A stretch of 64,000 nt of DNA from Aureimonas jatrophae (GCF_900104035.1 NZ_FNIT01000011.1:44602-108601); one strand, 5' to 3'; positions 1 to 9,673 are shown, counted from the first letter of the stretch. Numbers and translations are program-made. The notes: generated from the letters alone by a model not told the origin.

Positions 1-1
1 C

Positions 2-250
2 GCGCCGCTTCCCGACTTTCGCGGCCTGTCGCTCGCCCTGAACCTGGCGACCCGAGCCGATGTCGACCGCGTCTTCGCCGCCGCGCTGCGGGCGGGCGCC
101 CGTTCCGTGAAGCCGCCGCAGACGGTCGTCTGGGGCGGCACTTCCGGCTATTTCGCCGATCCCGACGGACACCTGTGGGAACTCGCCCACAACCCCTTCT
201 TCCCGCTCGACGAGCGCGGCCACATCGACCTCACGGAGCTTGGCGCATGA
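2..250 (+). CDS. VOC (glyoxalase/bleomycin-resistance) family protein, C-terminal part
   Basis: The open frame enters from the left edge and ends at TGA 248-250, leaving 82 residues of a C-terminal half. The residues read like the last beta-alpha-beta-beta module of a VOC protein, with a GYFADPDGHLWELAHNP stretch near the end, in which the Glu is the usual family metal ligand. Known members bind a divalent metal and act on small molecules or bind drugs; substrate cannot be told here. Its stop overlaps the ATG of the first nucleoside permease (ATGA), so it is probably translated with that operon, although an ATPase gene would be expected in this position. The start lies outside the window. Confidence 0.75.
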   Translation, partial: APLPDFRGLSLALNLATRADVDRVFAAALRAGARSVKPPQTVVWGGTSGYFADPDGHLWELAHNPFFPLDERGHIDLTELGA

Positions 251-1386
251 GCCGACCCTATGCCAAGCTGCCCGGCTGGATCGACCACGGGGTGATCCCG
301 CTGGTCAACGTCGTGGTGGCCTTTCTCGTGGCGGGGCTGGTCGTGCTCCTCGTCGGCGAGAGCCCCGTGGAGGCGGCCCGCCTCATGCTGCGGGGCGCTT
401 TCGGCTACGGCGAAGGCTTCGGCTTCACGCTCTACTACGCCACGAACTTCCTGTTCACGGGGCTCGCCGTCGCGGTCGCCTTCCACGGCGGGCTGTTCAA
501 CATCGGCGGCGAGGGACAGGCCTATGTCGGGGGCCTGGGTGCGGCGCTGGTCGGACTGACGCTCGGCGCCGTCCTGCCCTGGTACCTCAACCTACCGCTC
601 GCCGTTATCGCCTCCGCCGCCTTCGGCGCGGCCTGGGCCTTCCTGCCCGGCCTCCTCCAGGCCAAGCGCGACTCGCACATCGTCATCACCACGATCATGT
701 TCAACTTCATCGCCTCGGCGCTGATGGTGTACCTGCTCGTCAACGTCCTGCGTCCGGTCGGCTCCATGCAGCCCGAGACCGTGGCCTTTGCGGAAGGGGG
801 CCGCCTGCCGCGCCTCGACGCCGTCTTCTCGGCCCTCGGGATGGATCTGGGCGGCGCGCCGCTCAACGTCTCCTTCTTCGTGGCGCTTGCGGCGGCCTTC
901 GGTGTCTGGGTCCTGATCTGGCGCACGCGCCTCGGCTACGAGATCCGCACGCTCGGCCATTCGCCGCGCGCGGCGCGCTACGCCGGCATGAGCCCGTCGC
1001 GGCTCATCGTCACGATCATGCTGATCTCGGGCGGGCTCGCCGGCATGATGGCGCTGAACTCGGTGATGGGCGACCAGTACCGCCTGCAGCTGAACTTTCC
1101 CGCCGGTGCCGGCTTCGTCGGCATCGCGGTGGCGCTGATGGGGCGCGGCCATCCCGCCGGCATCCTGCCGGCCGCCCTTCTGTTCGGCGTCCTCTACCAG
1201 GGCGGGGCGGAGCTCGCCTTCGACATGCCCGCGATCTCGCGCGACATGATCGTGATCATCCAGGGGCTCGTGATCCTGTTCGCGGGCGCGCTCGAGAACA
1301 TGCTGCGGCCCGGCATCGGCGCCGCCTTCCAGTTCGTGCGGCTGCGCCCCGCCCAAGGGGTGGTCGAGACGGGGGAGGCACGTTGA
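247..1386 (+). CDS. Nucleoside (BmpA-type) ABC transporter permease 1
   Basis: This 379-residue hydrophobic protein belongs to the branched-chain-amino-acid/ribose-type permease family used for purine nucleoside uptake (YufP/NupP-like). Several membrane segments are evident, and the stretch GLFNIGGEGQAYVGG near residues 82-96 is the conserved early signature of these nucleoside permeases. ATG 247 is chosen because it overlaps the preceding stop, and the residues that follow run straight into the first membrane segment. It should pair with the next gene to form the channel; the ATPase and lipoprotein would lie left of the window. The salvage enzymes downstream support a nucleoside substrate. 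Family assignment is firm, exact substrate inferred. Confidence 0.9.
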   Translation: MSRPYAKLPGWIDHGVIPLVNVVVAFLVAGLVVLLVGESPVEAARLMLRGAFGYGEGFGFTLYYATNFLFTGLAVAVAFHGGLFNIGGEGQAYVGGLGAALVGLTLGAVLPWYLNLPLAVIASAAFGAAWAFLPGLLQAKRDSHIVITTIMFNFIASALMVYLLVNVLRPVGSMQPETVAFAEGGRLPRLDAVFSALGMDLGGAPLNVSFFVALAAAFGVWVLIWRTRLGYEIRTLGHSPRAARYAGMSPSRLIVTIMLISGGLAGMMALNSVMGDQYRLQLNFPAGAGFVGIAVALMGRGHPAGILPAALLFGVLYQGGAELAFDMPAISRDMIVIIQGLVILFAGALENMLRPGIGAAFQFVRLRPAQGVVETGEAR

Positions 1387-2354
1387 TGGACTGGCTCGCG
1401 GTTCTCAACCTCGTCGATTCGACGCTGCGCCTGTCGGCCCCGCTCGTCTTCGCGGCGCTCGCCGGCCTCTACTCCGAGCGCTCCGGCGTCTTCGACATCG
1501 GGCTGGAGGGCAAGATGCTGGCCTCGGCCTTCACGGCCGCCGCGGTCGCGGCCGTCTCGGGCTCGGCCACGCTCGCCCTTCTCGCCGGCATCGGCGTCGC
1601 GGTGGTGTTCTCGCTCATCCACGGCCTGGCCTCGATCACCTATCGCGGCAACCAGATCGTGTCGGGCGTGGCGCTGAACTTCGTGGCCTCTGGCCTCACC
1701 ATCATCCTCGGCGCCGCGTGGTTCGGCTTGGGCGGCGGCACGCCGAACCTTCCGGCCGAGGCGCGCTTCCTGCCGATCGACCTGCCGGGCGCGGAGGCGG
1801 CACGCGCGATCCCCGTTCTCGGGCCGATCTACGCGGAAGTCGTGTCGGGGCAGAACCTCCTTCTTTATCTGGCCGTTCTCGCCGTGCCGCTGACCTGGTG
1901 GGTGCTCTACCGCACGCGCTTCGGGCTGCGGCTGCGGGCGGTCGGCGAGAACCCGGGCGCGGTGGACACGGCCGGCATCTCCGTCACCTGGCTGCGCTAC
2001 CGCGCGGTGATCATCTGCGGCGTCCTGACGGGTCTGGCCGGCGCCTATCTCTCGATCGCCCAGTCCGCCGCCTTCTCGCGCGAGATGACGGCGGGGCGCG
2101 GCTACATCGCGCTGGCGGCGCTGATCTTCGCCAACTGGAAGCCGGTGCCGGTTCTTTTCGCCTGCCTGCTCTTCGGCTTCCTAGATGCGCTTTCGATTCG
2201 CCTCCAGACCACGGCGCTGCCGCTGGTCGGGCAGATCCCGCCCCAGTTCGTCCAGGCGCTGCCCTACATCCTGACCGTGATCCTCCTCGCCGGCTTCGTC
2301 GGCAAGGCCTCGCCGCCGCGCGCGGGCGGCGTCCCCTACGTGAAGGAGCGCTAG
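1386..2354 (+). CDS. Nucleoside (BmpA-type) ABC transporter permease 2
   Basis: A 322-residue inner-membrane permease (YufQ/NupQ-like), the partner of the preceding one. Its start shares one base with the previous stop (TGATG), so the two are translationally coupled. The N-terminal motif YSERSGVFDIGLEGKML near residues 32-48 is typical of the second nucleoside permease, and the later GENPGAVDTAGI segment is the cytoplasmic loop that contacts the ATPase in this superfamily. The downstream cytidine deaminase begins seven bases after the stop. Nucleoside specificity rests on the family and on the neighbours. Confidence 0.9.
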   Translation: MDWLAVLNLVDSTLRLSAPLVFAALAGLYSERSGVFDIGLEGKMLASAFTAAAVAAVSGSATLALLAGIGVAVVFSLIHGLASITYRGNQIVSGVALNFVASGLTIILGAAWFGLGGGTPNLPAEARFLPIDLPGAEAARAIPVLGPIYAEVVSGQNLLLYLAVLAVPLTWWVLYRTRFGLRLRAVGENPGAVDTAGISVTWLRYRAVIICGVLTGLAGAYLSIAQSAAFSREMTAGRGYIALAALIFANWKPVPVLFACLLFGFLDALSIRLQTTALPLVGQIPPQFVQALPYILTVILLAGFVGKASPPRAGGVPYVKER

Positions 2355-2361
2355 GCGTCCC

Positions 2362-2757
2362 ATGTCCGACGATCTGTTCAGCAAGGCCCGCTCGGCCATG
2401 CGCAAGTGCCATGCGCCCTATTCGCGCTTTCCCGTGGGCGCGGCGCTGCGCACCGAGGACGGACGCATCTATGCCGGATGCAACGTCGAGGTCGTGAGCT
2501 TCCCGGAGGGCTGGTGCGCCGAGACCACGGCCATCGCCCACATGGTGATGGACGGCGGCGGCGTGATCGCCGAGATCGCCGTGGTCGCCGAGAAGCTGCG
2601 CGCCTGCTCGCCCTGCGGCGGCTGCCGCCAGCGCATCGCCGAGTTCGCGCGGCCCGACACGCGCGTCTTCCTGTGCGACGCCGCGGAGGGCGTCGTCGAG
2701 ACGGTGCTGATGGAGGACCTTCTTCCCAAGGCCTTCCCGACGGAGGCGGTGCGTTGA
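2362..2757 (+). CDS. cdd: Cytidine deaminase
   Basis: This enzyme deaminates cytidine and deoxycytidine to uridine and deoxyuridine. The 131-residue length is that of the small homotetrameric class. The zinc site is complete: Cys52 with catalytic Glu54 in WCAET, and the pair Cys85 and Cys88 in SPCGGCRQ. The N-terminal PYSRFPVGAAL stretch binds the nucleoside. It follows two nucleoside permeases and overlaps the next gene, so its products feed directly to the phosphorylases encoded downstream. Confidence 0.96.
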   Translation: MSDDLFSKARSAMRKCHAPYSRFPVGAALRTEDGRIYAGCNVEVVSFPEGWCAETTAIAHMVMDGGGVIAEIAVVAEKLRACSPCGGCRQRIAEFARPDTRVFLCDAAEGVVETVLMEDLLPKAFPTEAVR

Positions 2758-3542
2758 GCGAGGTGCTGCACGCCAAGCTCGAAGGACGCCGCCCGCGCAT
2801 CGCCCTCGTGCTCGGCTCCGGCCTCGGTGCGCTTGCGCAGGAGCTGACCGAGGCCGTGCGCATCCCCTATGGCGACGTGCCCGGCTTTCCGCGCTCGGCC
2901 GTCAGCGGCCATGGCGGCGAGATCGTCGCCGGCCGGCTGAACGGCGCGGAGGTGCTCGTGCTGTCGGGCCGCGTCCACTACTACGAGCGAGGCGATGCGG
3001 CCGCCATGCGGCCGGCGTTGGAGATCTTGCAGGCGGTCGGGGTCGACACGCTTCTTCTCACCAACGCCGCCGGCTCGGTGAACCCGGCGATCGAGCCGGG
3101 CGAGGTCATGCTGATCGAGGATCACATCGCCTTTTCCGGCATGAACCCGCTGATCGGCGAGCAGAGCGACCGGCGCTTCGTCGGCATGACGCAGGCCTAC
3201 GACCGGACGCTGCACGAGCAGCTGGCCAAGAGCGCCGAGACGATCGGCGTTCCCATCCAGTCCGGGGTCTACATGTGGTTCTCCGGCCCCTCGTTCGAGA
3301 CGCCCGCTGAGATCCGCATGGCGCGGCGCCTCGGGGCCGACGCGGTCGGCATGTCCACCGTGCCGGAGGTCATCCTTGCCCGCTTCCTCGGAATGCGCGT
3401 GGCGGCCGCCTCCGTCATCACCAACTGGGGCGCCGGCATCACGGGCGCCGAGCTCAGCCACGCGGAGACCAAGGAGGTCGCTCCGCGCGGCGGCGCCAAG
3501 CTCGCGCGCATCCTCGCCCACGCGCTTCCCCTGATCCATTGA
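2754..3542 (+). CDS. punA: Purine nucleoside phosphorylase
   Basis: It splits purine (deoxy)nucleosides with phosphate into base and (deoxy)ribose 1-phosphate. The 262 residues match the trimeric PNP class: SGRVHYYE at 71-78, GPSFETPAEI at 178-187, GMSTVPEVI at 199-207 and VITNWGAGI at 221-229, the last carrying the purine-binding Asn. The TTG at 2754 overlaps the cdd stop (TTGA) and gives an N-terminus of normal length; a GTG three codons later is possible. The usual YYEG is YERG here, which is minor. It is part of the nucleoside operon between cdd and deoC. Confidence 0.93.
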   Translation: MSEVLHAKLEGRRPRIALVLGSGLGALAQELTEAVRIPYGDVPGFPRSAVSGHGGEIVAGRLNGAEVLVLSGRVHYYERGDAAAMRPALEILQAVGVDTLLLTNAAGSVNPAIEPGEVMLIEDHIAFSGMNPLIGEQSDRRFVGMTQAYDRTLHEQLAKSAETIGVPIQSGVYMWFSGPSFETPAEIRMARRLGADAVGMSTVPEVILARFLGMRVAAASVITNWGAGITGAELSHAETKEVAPRGGAKLARILAHALPLIH

Positions 3543-3555
3543 AAAGCCAGACCGC

Positions 3556-4308
3556 ATGACCGACGCCGAGCTTGCCACGATCCTGATCCGCCGCCTCGAC
3601 CTCACCAACCTCGACGACGGTTGCACCGCCGCCGACGTCGACGCGCTGATCGAACGGGCGGCGACGCCGGTCGCGGCCGTGGCCGCGATCTGCATCTGGC
3701 CGCGCTTCGTGGCGCAGGCCCGCGCGAGGCTGCCGGCGGACATGCGCCTGGCCTGCGTCGTGAACTTTCCAGACGGAGGCGAGGACGTTGCCGAGACGTG
3801 CCGCGAAACGCGGCAGGCCGTGGCGGACGGCGCCGACGAGATCGACCTCGTGGTCTCGTGGCGGCGCGCGGGCGACCGGCCGGACCTCATCCGCGACCAG
3901 GTGCGCGCCGTGAAGGAGGCCGCGGGCACGGCCCGCGTCAAGGCGATCCTCGAGACCGGCGACCTCGCCGATCCCGCGCTGGTCCGCGCGGGGGCCGAGG
4001 CGGCTCTCGACGGCGGCGCGGACGTCCTCAAGACCTCCACCGGCAAGACCGGAACGGGCGCGACGCCGGAGGCCGCGCGCATTCTCCTGGACGCCGTCGC
4101 CCGTCGCGGGGGCGCCGCCGGCTTCAAGGCATCGGGCGGGGTCAGGCGCTTCGAGGATGCCCGCAGCTACTATCGCCTCGCGGAAGAGATCCTGGGCGCG
4201 GGGCAGGCCACCGCCGAGCGCTTCCGCATCGGCGCCTCGGGCGTTCTCGCCGACCTCGTGGCGGTGGCCGGCGGCGAGCGGCGCGCGGACGCGGTCGCGG
4301 GCTACTGA
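3556..4308 (+). CDS. deoC: Deoxyribose-phosphate aldolase
   Basis: It cleaves 2-deoxyribose 5-phosphate to glyceraldehyde 3-phosphate and acetaldehyde. The 250-residue TIM barrel has the Schiff-base lysine Lys159 in DVLKTSTGK, the second lysine Lys191 in FKASGGVR, and an acidic residue at Asp97 that matches the proton-relay Asp. Thirteen bases separate it from punA, and its stop overlaps the deoA start by one base. The substrate comes from DeoA or PunA through the mutase encoded by deoB on the opposite strand about 4 kb away. Confidence 0.96.
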   Translation: MTDAELATILIRRLDLTNLDDGCTAADVDALIERAATPVAAVAAICIWPRFVAQARARLPADMRLACVVNFPDGGEDVAETCRETRQAVADGADEIDLVVSWRRAGDRPDLIRDQVRAVKEAAGTARVKAILETGDLADPALVRAGAEAALDGGADVLKTSTGKTGTGATPEAARILLDAVARRGGAAGFKASGGVRRFEDARSYYRLAEEILGAGQATAERFRIGASGVLADLVAVAGGERRADAVAGY

Positions 4309-5624
4309 TGGCGCGCTTCCTGCCGCAGGAGGCGATCCGGCAAAAGCGCGACGGCGCGACCCTCGATGCGGCCGACATCCGCCGGCTCGTCGAGGGCGTG
4401 ACGGGAGGCGAGGTCAGCGACGCGCAGATCGCGGCCTTCGCCATGGCGGTCTTCCTGCGCGGTATGACGCCGGGCGAGACGGTGGAGCTGACGCTCGCCA
4501 TGCGCGACTCCGGCGACGCGCTGCGCTGGGACGACCTGCCGGGACCCACGTCCGACAAGCATTCCACCGGCGGGGTCGGCGACAACGTCTCGCTGATGCT
4601 GGCGCCGATCGCCGCCAGCTGCGGCCTCTTTGTGCCGATGATCTCCGGGCGCGGCCTCGGCCATACGGGCGGCACGCTCGACAAGCTCGAGGCGATCCCC
4701 GGCTACGACGTGCGGCCCGACGAGGCGACCTTCCGCCGCGCGGTGCGGGAAGCGGGCTGCGCCATCGTCGGCCAGACCGCGCGCCTCGCGCCCGCCGACG
4801 GCCGCCTCTACGCCGTGCGCGACGTGACGGCGACCGTGGAATCGGTGCCGCTCATCACGGCGTCCATCCTGTCCAAGAAGCTCGCCGCCGGGCTGCGGTC
4901 GCTGGTGCTCGACGTAAAGACGGGTTCGGGCGCCTTCATGAGCCGGCGCGAGGATGCCGAAACGCTGGCCCTCTCCCTGGTCGAGGTGGCGCGCGGGGCG
5001 GGCCTCGCGGCGTCCGCCCTCGTCACCGACATGGACCAGCCGCTGGCCTCGGCGGCCGGCAACGCGGTGGAGGTCGCGAACGCCGTCCGCTTCCTGACCG
5101 GCGAACGGCAGGACGCGCGGCTGCGCGAGGTGACGCTGGCGCTGTGCGGCGAGATGCTCGTTCTCGCCAAGCTCGCCGAGACGGCCGAGGCGGGCATCGC
5201 CGTCGCCGCGCGTGCGCTCGATGAGGGCCATGCCGCCGAGCGGTTCGGGCGCATGGTCGCGATGCTCGGGGGGCCTGCCGACTATCTCGAGCGCTTCGAC
5301 CACCATCTGCCGGAGGCGCCCGTGCATCTGGCGGTCTCGGCCGGCGAGGCGGGCACGGTCCGGGCGGTCGATGCGCGGGCGCTCGGGCTCGCGGTCGTGC
5401 AGCTCGGCGGCGGCCGGACGCGGGCCGAGGATCCGGTGGACCCGGCGGTCGGGCTGACCGATCTCGCTGCGATCGGGCAGCGCGTGGAGCGCGGCGACGC
5501 CCTCGCCCTCGTCCACGCGCGCGACCGTGCCTCGGCCGAGGCGGCCGTGGCCGCGGTGCGGGCGGCCTACGATGTCGGCGAGGCGACGGCCGCGGGGCCT
5601 GCGGTCATCGGCCGGATCGGATGA
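4308..5624 (+). CDS. deoA: Thymidine phosphorylase
   Basis: It converts thymidine and phosphate to thymine and deoxyribose 1-phosphate. The 438 residues cover the alpha domain, the glycine-rich phosphate site KHSTGGVGDNVSL near 84-96 and the family signature SGRGLGHTGGTLDKLE at 113-128. A C-terminal PYNP domain is present. ATG 4308 shares its A with the deoC stop TGA, which fixes the start better than longer upstream extensions of the frame. It ends the nucleoside operon and faces a convergent gene 19 bases away. Confidence 0.96.
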   Translation: MARFLPQEAIRQKRDGATLDAADIRRLVEGVTGGEVSDAQIAAFAMAVFLRGMTPGETVELTLAMRDSGDALRWDDLPGPTSDKHSTGGVGDNVSLMLAPIAASCGLFVPMISGRGLGHTGGTLDKLEAIPGYDVRPDEATFRRAVREAGCAIVGQTARLAPADGRLYAVRDVTATVESVPLITASILSKKLAAGLRSLVLDVKTGSGAFMSRREDAETLALSLVEVARGAGLAASALVTDMDQPLASAAGNAVEVANAVRFLTGERQDARLREVTLALCGEMLVLAKLAETAEAGIAVAARALDEGHAAERFGRMVAMLGGPADYLERFDHHLPEAPVHLAVSAGEAGTVRAVDARALGLAVVQLGGGRTRAEDPVDPAVGLTDLAAIGQRVERGDALALVHARDRASAEAAVAAVRAAYDVGEATAAGPAVIGRIG

Positions 5625-5643
5625 TGCGCGCAAAGACCGGAGT

Positions 5644-6174
5644 CTAGGGCTCCAGCGTCAGCCAGCCGTCCGCGACGCCGTAGCGCTTGAGGGACGTCAG
5701 GTAGCTCATGCCGAGCAGCACCGTGTCGCCGAGCGCGTCGCCCCGCAGCACCATCGCCTCCGCCGGGCGCGGCGGGAGGGTGCCGAGCGCGAGGCGGTCG
5801 ATGCGCACGAGCGCGGCCGCCGTCTCGCCGTTCGCCGTACGCGCCCGGTAGCGGAACTCGGCGGGCGCCGGCGCCACACCGATCCGTCGCGCCGTCGCCT
5901 CGCTCATCGCGACATAGGTCGCGCCGGTGTCCACCAGCACCGCGAGGCGCCTGCCGTTCGCGGTCGCCTCGGACCGGAAGTGCCCGTCGGCGTCGGCCGC
6001 CAGGCGCAGGCCGCGCGCCGGCGCCGCGGTGGCGACCGACGCCTCGACGAGGCGCGGGGCGGGGTCGATCGCCTCCGGCTGCGCAAGGCTCGCCTGGTAG
6101 CGCTCGAAGGCCGATGGGAAGGCCAGCGCCAGGACGGAGGCGCCCGTCGCCATGACGAGAAGGAGCTTGGACAT
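5644..6174 (-). CDS. Membrane-anchored retropepsin-like aspartic protease (clan AA, TIGR02281-like)
   Basis: This single-domain aspartic protease of 176 residues has one N-terminal membrane segment (LLLVMATGASVLALAF) and the catalytic motif VDTGATYVAMS, in which DTGA is the active-site triad of a homodimeric retropepsin. The C-terminal LLGMSYL resembles the hydrophobic-hydrophobic-Gly motif of the family. Bacterial members are thought to be periplasmic, with few known substrates. ATG 6174 is chosen because it precedes the membrane segment directly; an in-frame ATG at 6222 would add 16 residues. Neighbouring salvage genes give no clue to its target. Confidence 0.82.
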   Translation of the reverse strand: MSKLLLVMATGASVLALAFPSAFERYQASLAQPEAIDPAPRLVEASVATAAPARGLRLAADADGHFRSEATANGRRLAVLVDTGATYVAMSEATARRIGVAPAPAEFRYRARTANGETAAALVRIDRLALGTLPPRPAEAMVLRGDALGDTVLLGMSYLTSLKRYGVADGWLTLEP

Positions 6175-6289
6175 GGACAGGGCCGCGCGCGAAGGGTCGA
6201 GCGACCAGCCTGCGCGCGTCATCCTTGCGGAAACGCTGACGGGCCGAGGGTACGGCTCGTCATGGTGAAGGATGCGTTGAGAGACGACC

Positions 6290-6919
6290 TTACTTCGTGC
6301 CGTACATGCGGTCGCCCGCATCGCCGAGGCCCGGCACGATGTAGCCCCGTTCGTTCAGCCGCGCGTCGATCGAGGCGGTGAAGATCGGGATGTCGGGATG
6401 GGCCGAGCGGAAGCGCTCAATGCCCTCAGGCGCCGCCAGAAGGCACAGGAAGCGGATGTTGCGCGCGCCCCGCTCCTTCAACTTGGTCATGGCGGCCGAG
6501 GCCGAGTTGGCGGTGGCCAGCATCGGGTCCACGACGATGATCAGGCGGTTCTCCAGATCTTCGGGGGCCTTGAAGTAGTATTCCACCGGCTGCAGGGTCT
6601 CGTGGTCGCGATAAAGGCCGATATGGGCGACGCGCGCGGCCGGCACGAGGTCGAGCATGCCCTCGAGCAGCCCGTTGCCGGCGCGCAGGATCGAGGCGAA
6701 GACGAGCTTCTTGCCCTCCAGGATCGGCGCGTCCATCTCCTCCATCGGCGTCTCGATGCGCATGGTGGTGAGGTCGAGCTCGCGCGTCACCTCGTAGCAG
6801 AGCAACGTCGAGATCTCGCGCAGCAGGCGGCGAAAGCTCGCCGTCGAGGTCTCCTTCTTCCGCATCAGGGTCAGCTTGTGCTGGACGAGCGGGTGATCGA
6901 TGACGGTGACGCCGTCCAT
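6290..6919 (-). CDS. upp: Uracil phosphoribosyltransferase
   Basis: It makes UMP from uracil and PRPP. The 209 residues are the usual length. The PRPP loop [11 protein letters not shown] lies at 129-139, and the C-terminal segment [17 protein letters not shown] forms the uracil and dimer contacts. It lies 39 bases downstream of add on the same strand and is probably the last gene of a deoB-add-upp transcript, matching the products of the facing nucleoside operon. Confidence 0.97.
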   Translation of the reverse strand: MDGVTVIDHPLVQHKLTLMRKKETSTASFRRLLREISTLLCYEVTRELDLTTMRIETPMEEMDAPILEGKKLVFASILRAGNGLLEGMLDLVPAARVAHIGLYRDHETLQPVEYYFKAPEDLENRLIIVVDPMLATANSASAAMTKLKERGARNIRFLCLLAAPEGIERFRSAHPDIPIFTASIDARLNERGYIVPGLGDAGDRMYGTK

Positions 6920-6958
6920 GACTGGGCCTCGCGAAAGGTGATCGGTTGCCGAAGGGGA

Positions 6959-7948
6959 TTAGCGGGTCGCGGGCGGTGCGCCAAGCCGGAGCGCGGCGGT
7001 GACGAGCCTCTCCAGGAGCCTTTGCCGCGTCGCGGCGTCCACGAAGGCCGCCTCGATCGCCTGGCGCGTCAGCATCACGGGGTCGAGCCCTTGCGTCTCG
7101 GCGAAGCGGTACTCGGCGGCCAGGTCCGTGCCGAAGAAGGGCGGGTCGTCGGTCGAGACCGTAACGCGCACGCCCGCCTCGCTGAGCGCCCGCAGGGGAT
7201 GGTCGTCGGATCCGAACACGCCGAGCGCGAGGTTGGAGCCGGGGCAGACCTCGAGCGTCACGCCCTCGCGCGTCAGGCGCTCCACGACGCGCCGGTCCTC
7301 GACGGCGCGCACGCCATGGCCGATGCGCGAGACGCCGAGCGCGTCCAGCGTCTCGGCGACCGCTCCGGCCCCCGCGAACTCGCCGGCATGAGCCGTCAGC
7401 CCGAGGCCGGCGTCGCGCGCGATCCGGAAGGCGGGCGCGAAGTCGGCGGGCCGCCCCGCGCGCTCGTCGCCCGCCAGTCCGAAGCCGGTGACGAGCGGCT
7501 CGGCGCAGGTCGCGGCAAGACGCGCCGCCGCCTCGACCGACGCCACGCCGAAGTGCCGGACGCCCACCACGACGAGGCGTGCCACGATCACGTGCGCGCG
7601 CTCGGCCTCCTGCGCGCCGGCCGCCACGGCCCGGATGTAGGCGAGCGGGTCGAGACCGCTCGAGCGCGCGTGGTCGGGCGAGACCGTGAGCTCGGCATAG
7701 ATCGCGCCCTGCCGCGCGATCGAGGCGAGATAGCCCGCGGCCAGAGCCCGGTAGTCGTCGGGCGTGCGCAGGAGCGTGGCGATCCGGTCGTAGCTCTGGA
7801 GAAAGCTCGTGAAGTCCCGCCAGCGGTAGCGCTCGCCCGCGATCGCATCCTCGACGGACACGCCCTCGCGCGCGGCCAGCATGCGTGCCATCGCGACCGG
7901 CATCGCGCCCTCGATGTGGCAGTGGAGTTCGGCGAGCGGCGCGCTCAC
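6959..7948 (-). CDS. add: Adenosine deaminase (adenine/adenosine deaminase family)
   Basis: It deaminates adenosine, or possibly adenine, to the inosine/hypoxanthine level. The 329-residue metal-dependent hydrolase shows the first zinc pair His9 and His11 in [10 protein letters not shown], then TAHAGE with the catalytic Glu, GIGHGV, and STDDP with the metal-ligating Asp. The GTG at 7948 overlaps the deoB stop (GTGA) and leaves the normal short lead before HCH; longer in-frame extensions run inside deoB and are unlikely. Adenosine versus adenine preference cannot be decided by eye. Confidence 0.92.
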   Translation of the reverse strand: MSAPLAELHCHIEGAMPVAMARMLAAREGVSVEDAIAGERYRWRDFTSFLQSYDRIATLLRTPDDYRALAAGYLASIARQGAIYAELTVSPDHARSSGLDPLAYIRAVAAGAQEAERAHVIVARLVVVGVRHFGVASVEAAARLAATCAEPLVTGFGLAGDERAGRPADFAPAFRIARDAGLGLTAHAGEFAGAGAVAETLDALGVSRIGHGVRAVEDRRVVERLTREGVTLEVCPGSNLALGVFGSDDHPLRALSEAGVRVTVSTDDPPFFGTDLAAEYRFAETQGLDPVMLTRQAIEAAFVDAATRQRLLERLVTAALRLGAPPATR

Positions 7949-9138
7949 AGGACGCTGCGCCCGTGCCGGCCCGGCGGGAGGCCGAGATGGGCCGCGATCG
8001 ACTCGCCGATATCGGCGAACGTGTCCATCGGGGGGAGGGGCCCCGGCGCCAGGCCTGGCCCGCAGAAGAGCACGGGAACGGCCTCGCGCGTGTGGTCGGT
8101 GCCCTCCCAGGTCGGGTCGCAGCCGTGGTCGGCGGTGAGGCACAGCAGATCGCCCGGGCGCAGCGCCGCTGTGAGCTCTGGCACGCGCGCGTCGAAGCGC
8201 TCGATCTCCGCGGCATAGCCCGCCGTGTCCCGCCGGTGCCCGTGCACCATGTCGAAGTCGACGCAGTTGGCAAAGACGAGGTCACCGTCCCGCGCCTCGC
8301 GCAGCGCCGCCAGCGCGGCGTCGATCACCGCCCCGTTGTCGGCGGCCTTGAGGACGCGCGTCACGCCCTGCCCCGCGAAGATGTCGGACACCTTGCCGAC
8401 GGCATGGACCGCTCCGCCGGCGGCCGACACGCGGTCGAGCAGCGTCGGTTCGGGCGGCGGCACGGCGAAGTCGCGCCGGTTCGCGGTGCGCCGGAAGTTG
8501 TCCGCGCTCGTGCCGGTGAACGGGCGGGCGATGACGCGGCCGATGCGCAAGGGGTCAACGAGGCGGCGTGCAATCCGGCAGAGCTCGAGAAGGCGCTCGA
8601 GGCCGAAGCTCTCCTCGTGGGCGGCGATCTGGAGGACGCTGTCGGCCGAGGTGTAGAGGATGGGCCGGCCGGTCGCCACGCTCTCCTCGCCCAGCTCCGC
8701 GATGATCTCGGTGCCGGACGCGTGGCGCTCGCCCAAAACGCCCGGAAGACGCGCCTCCGCCACCAGTTGCGCGACGAGGTCCGGCGGAAAGCAGGGTACC
8801 TGCCTCGGAAAGTAGCCCCACTCGAAGGGCACCGGCACGCCCGCGATCTCCCAATGTCCGGACGGCGTGTCCTTGCCGCGCGAGCGCTCCGTGGCGCGGC
8901 CGAAGCGCCCGCCGGTCGCCTCGCCGCGCGCCCGGCCTGCGGCGTGGAAGAGGCCGAGGCGGGCGAGGTGTGGGGCGAGAAGGGGGCCTGAGCGCAAGCC
9001 TGCGCGGTCGGCCCGGCCTGCGGCGGCCGCCGCCTCGATATGGCCGAGCGTGTCGGCGCCCTCGTCGCCGTAGCTCGCCGCATCCGGCGCTCCGCCGATG
9101 CCGAGCGAGTCGAGGACGATCAGAACGGCGCGCGGCAT
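7945..9138 (-). CDS. deoB: Phosphopentomutase
   Basis: It interconverts (deoxy)ribose 1-phosphate and 5-phosphate, linking the phosphorylases to DeoC. The 397-residue protein is an alkaline-phosphatase-superfamily metalloenzyme: the first metal Asp is at residue 10 in [25 protein letters not shown] follows, and [16 protein letters not shown] near the C-terminus carries further metal ligands. ATG 9138 has a GGAG six bases upstream. Its stop overlaps the add start, so the two are coupled. Confidence 0.96.
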   Translation of the reverse strand: MPRAVLIVLDSLGIGGAPDAASYGDEGADTLGHIEAAAAAGRADRAGLRSGPLLAPHLARLGLFHAAGRARGEATGGRFGRATERSRGKDTPSGHWEIAGVPVPFEWGYFPRQVPCFPPDLVAQLVAEARLPGVLGERHASGTEIIAELGEESVATGRPILYTSADSVLQIAAHEESFGLERLLELCRIARRLVDPLRIGRVIARPFTGTSADNFRRTANRRDFAVPPPEPTLLDRVSAAGGAVHAVGKVSDIFAGQGVTRVLKAADNGAVIDAALAALREARDGDLVFANCVDFDMVHGHRRDTAGYAAEIERFDARVPELTAALRPGDLLCLTADHGCDPTWEGTDHTREAVPVLFCGPGLAPGPLPPMDTFADIGESIAAHLGLPPGRHGRSVL

Positions 9139-9214
9139 ACGGGCTCCAGGACGGCGGCGGGACCCGATCATGCCATGTCGGATGCGCGCGGGTAAACGCA
9201 GCTCCGGAGGACGT

Positions 9215-9673
9215 TTACGGGGTGGTGCCTGCGCTGGCGCCCACCATGCCCTCGCGAGCGGTGAACTGCCCGATGGCGCTGGTCAGGCTCGTCTGCGTGT
9301 CGCCGATCGTGGCGCGCGGCTCGCACTGCGGCGCACAGGCATAGGTCGTTCGCGCGGCCTGGCGGTAGATCCGCAGCGTTCCCGCCTCGGTGGAACCCAC
9401 GGTGACCTGATCGTCCAGGATCACGGCGCCGTCGGTTCCCAACACCACCACGTTGGTGGTCCCGTAGGAGCGCCCCGTGAGTACGAGCGTCTGGGCGTCG
9501 TGCACCGCGACGTCGGCGATCGCGGGGTTGCCGATCACGACGGTCTCGGCCGGCCGCGCGATCTTGAGGATCCGGGCCTGGTCGATCGCGACGCGCAGAT
9601 CCGGCTCGTCCGCCTGGGCGACCCCCATCGGCAGGGCGAGAAGAACGGCGAGGATGGGGAGGGCTGCACGCAT
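9215..9673 (-). CDS. Secreted pilus assembly protein with isolated secretin N-terminal (CpaC-N) domain
   Basis: A 152-residue exported protein with a signal peptide ([15 protein letters not shown]). The mature part, from [21 protein letters not shown] onward, closely resembles residues 45-110 of the CpaC secretin encoded 2 kb away, including the [15 protein letters not shown] block. That is the pilus-formation N-domain without any secretin channel. It is transcribed divergently from the Flp pilin, so it is probably a periplasmic accessory of the Flp pilus. The tail carries a CAPQC pair that could form a disulfide. Function beyond this is inferred. Confidence 0.8.
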   Translation of the reverse strand: MRAALPILAVLLALPMGVAQADEPDLRVAIDQARILKIARPAETVVIGNPAIADVAVHDAQTLVLTGRSYGTTNVVVLGTDGAVILDDQVTVGSTEAGTLRIYRQAARTTYACAPQCEPRATIGDTQTSLTSAIGQFTAREGMVGASAGTTP

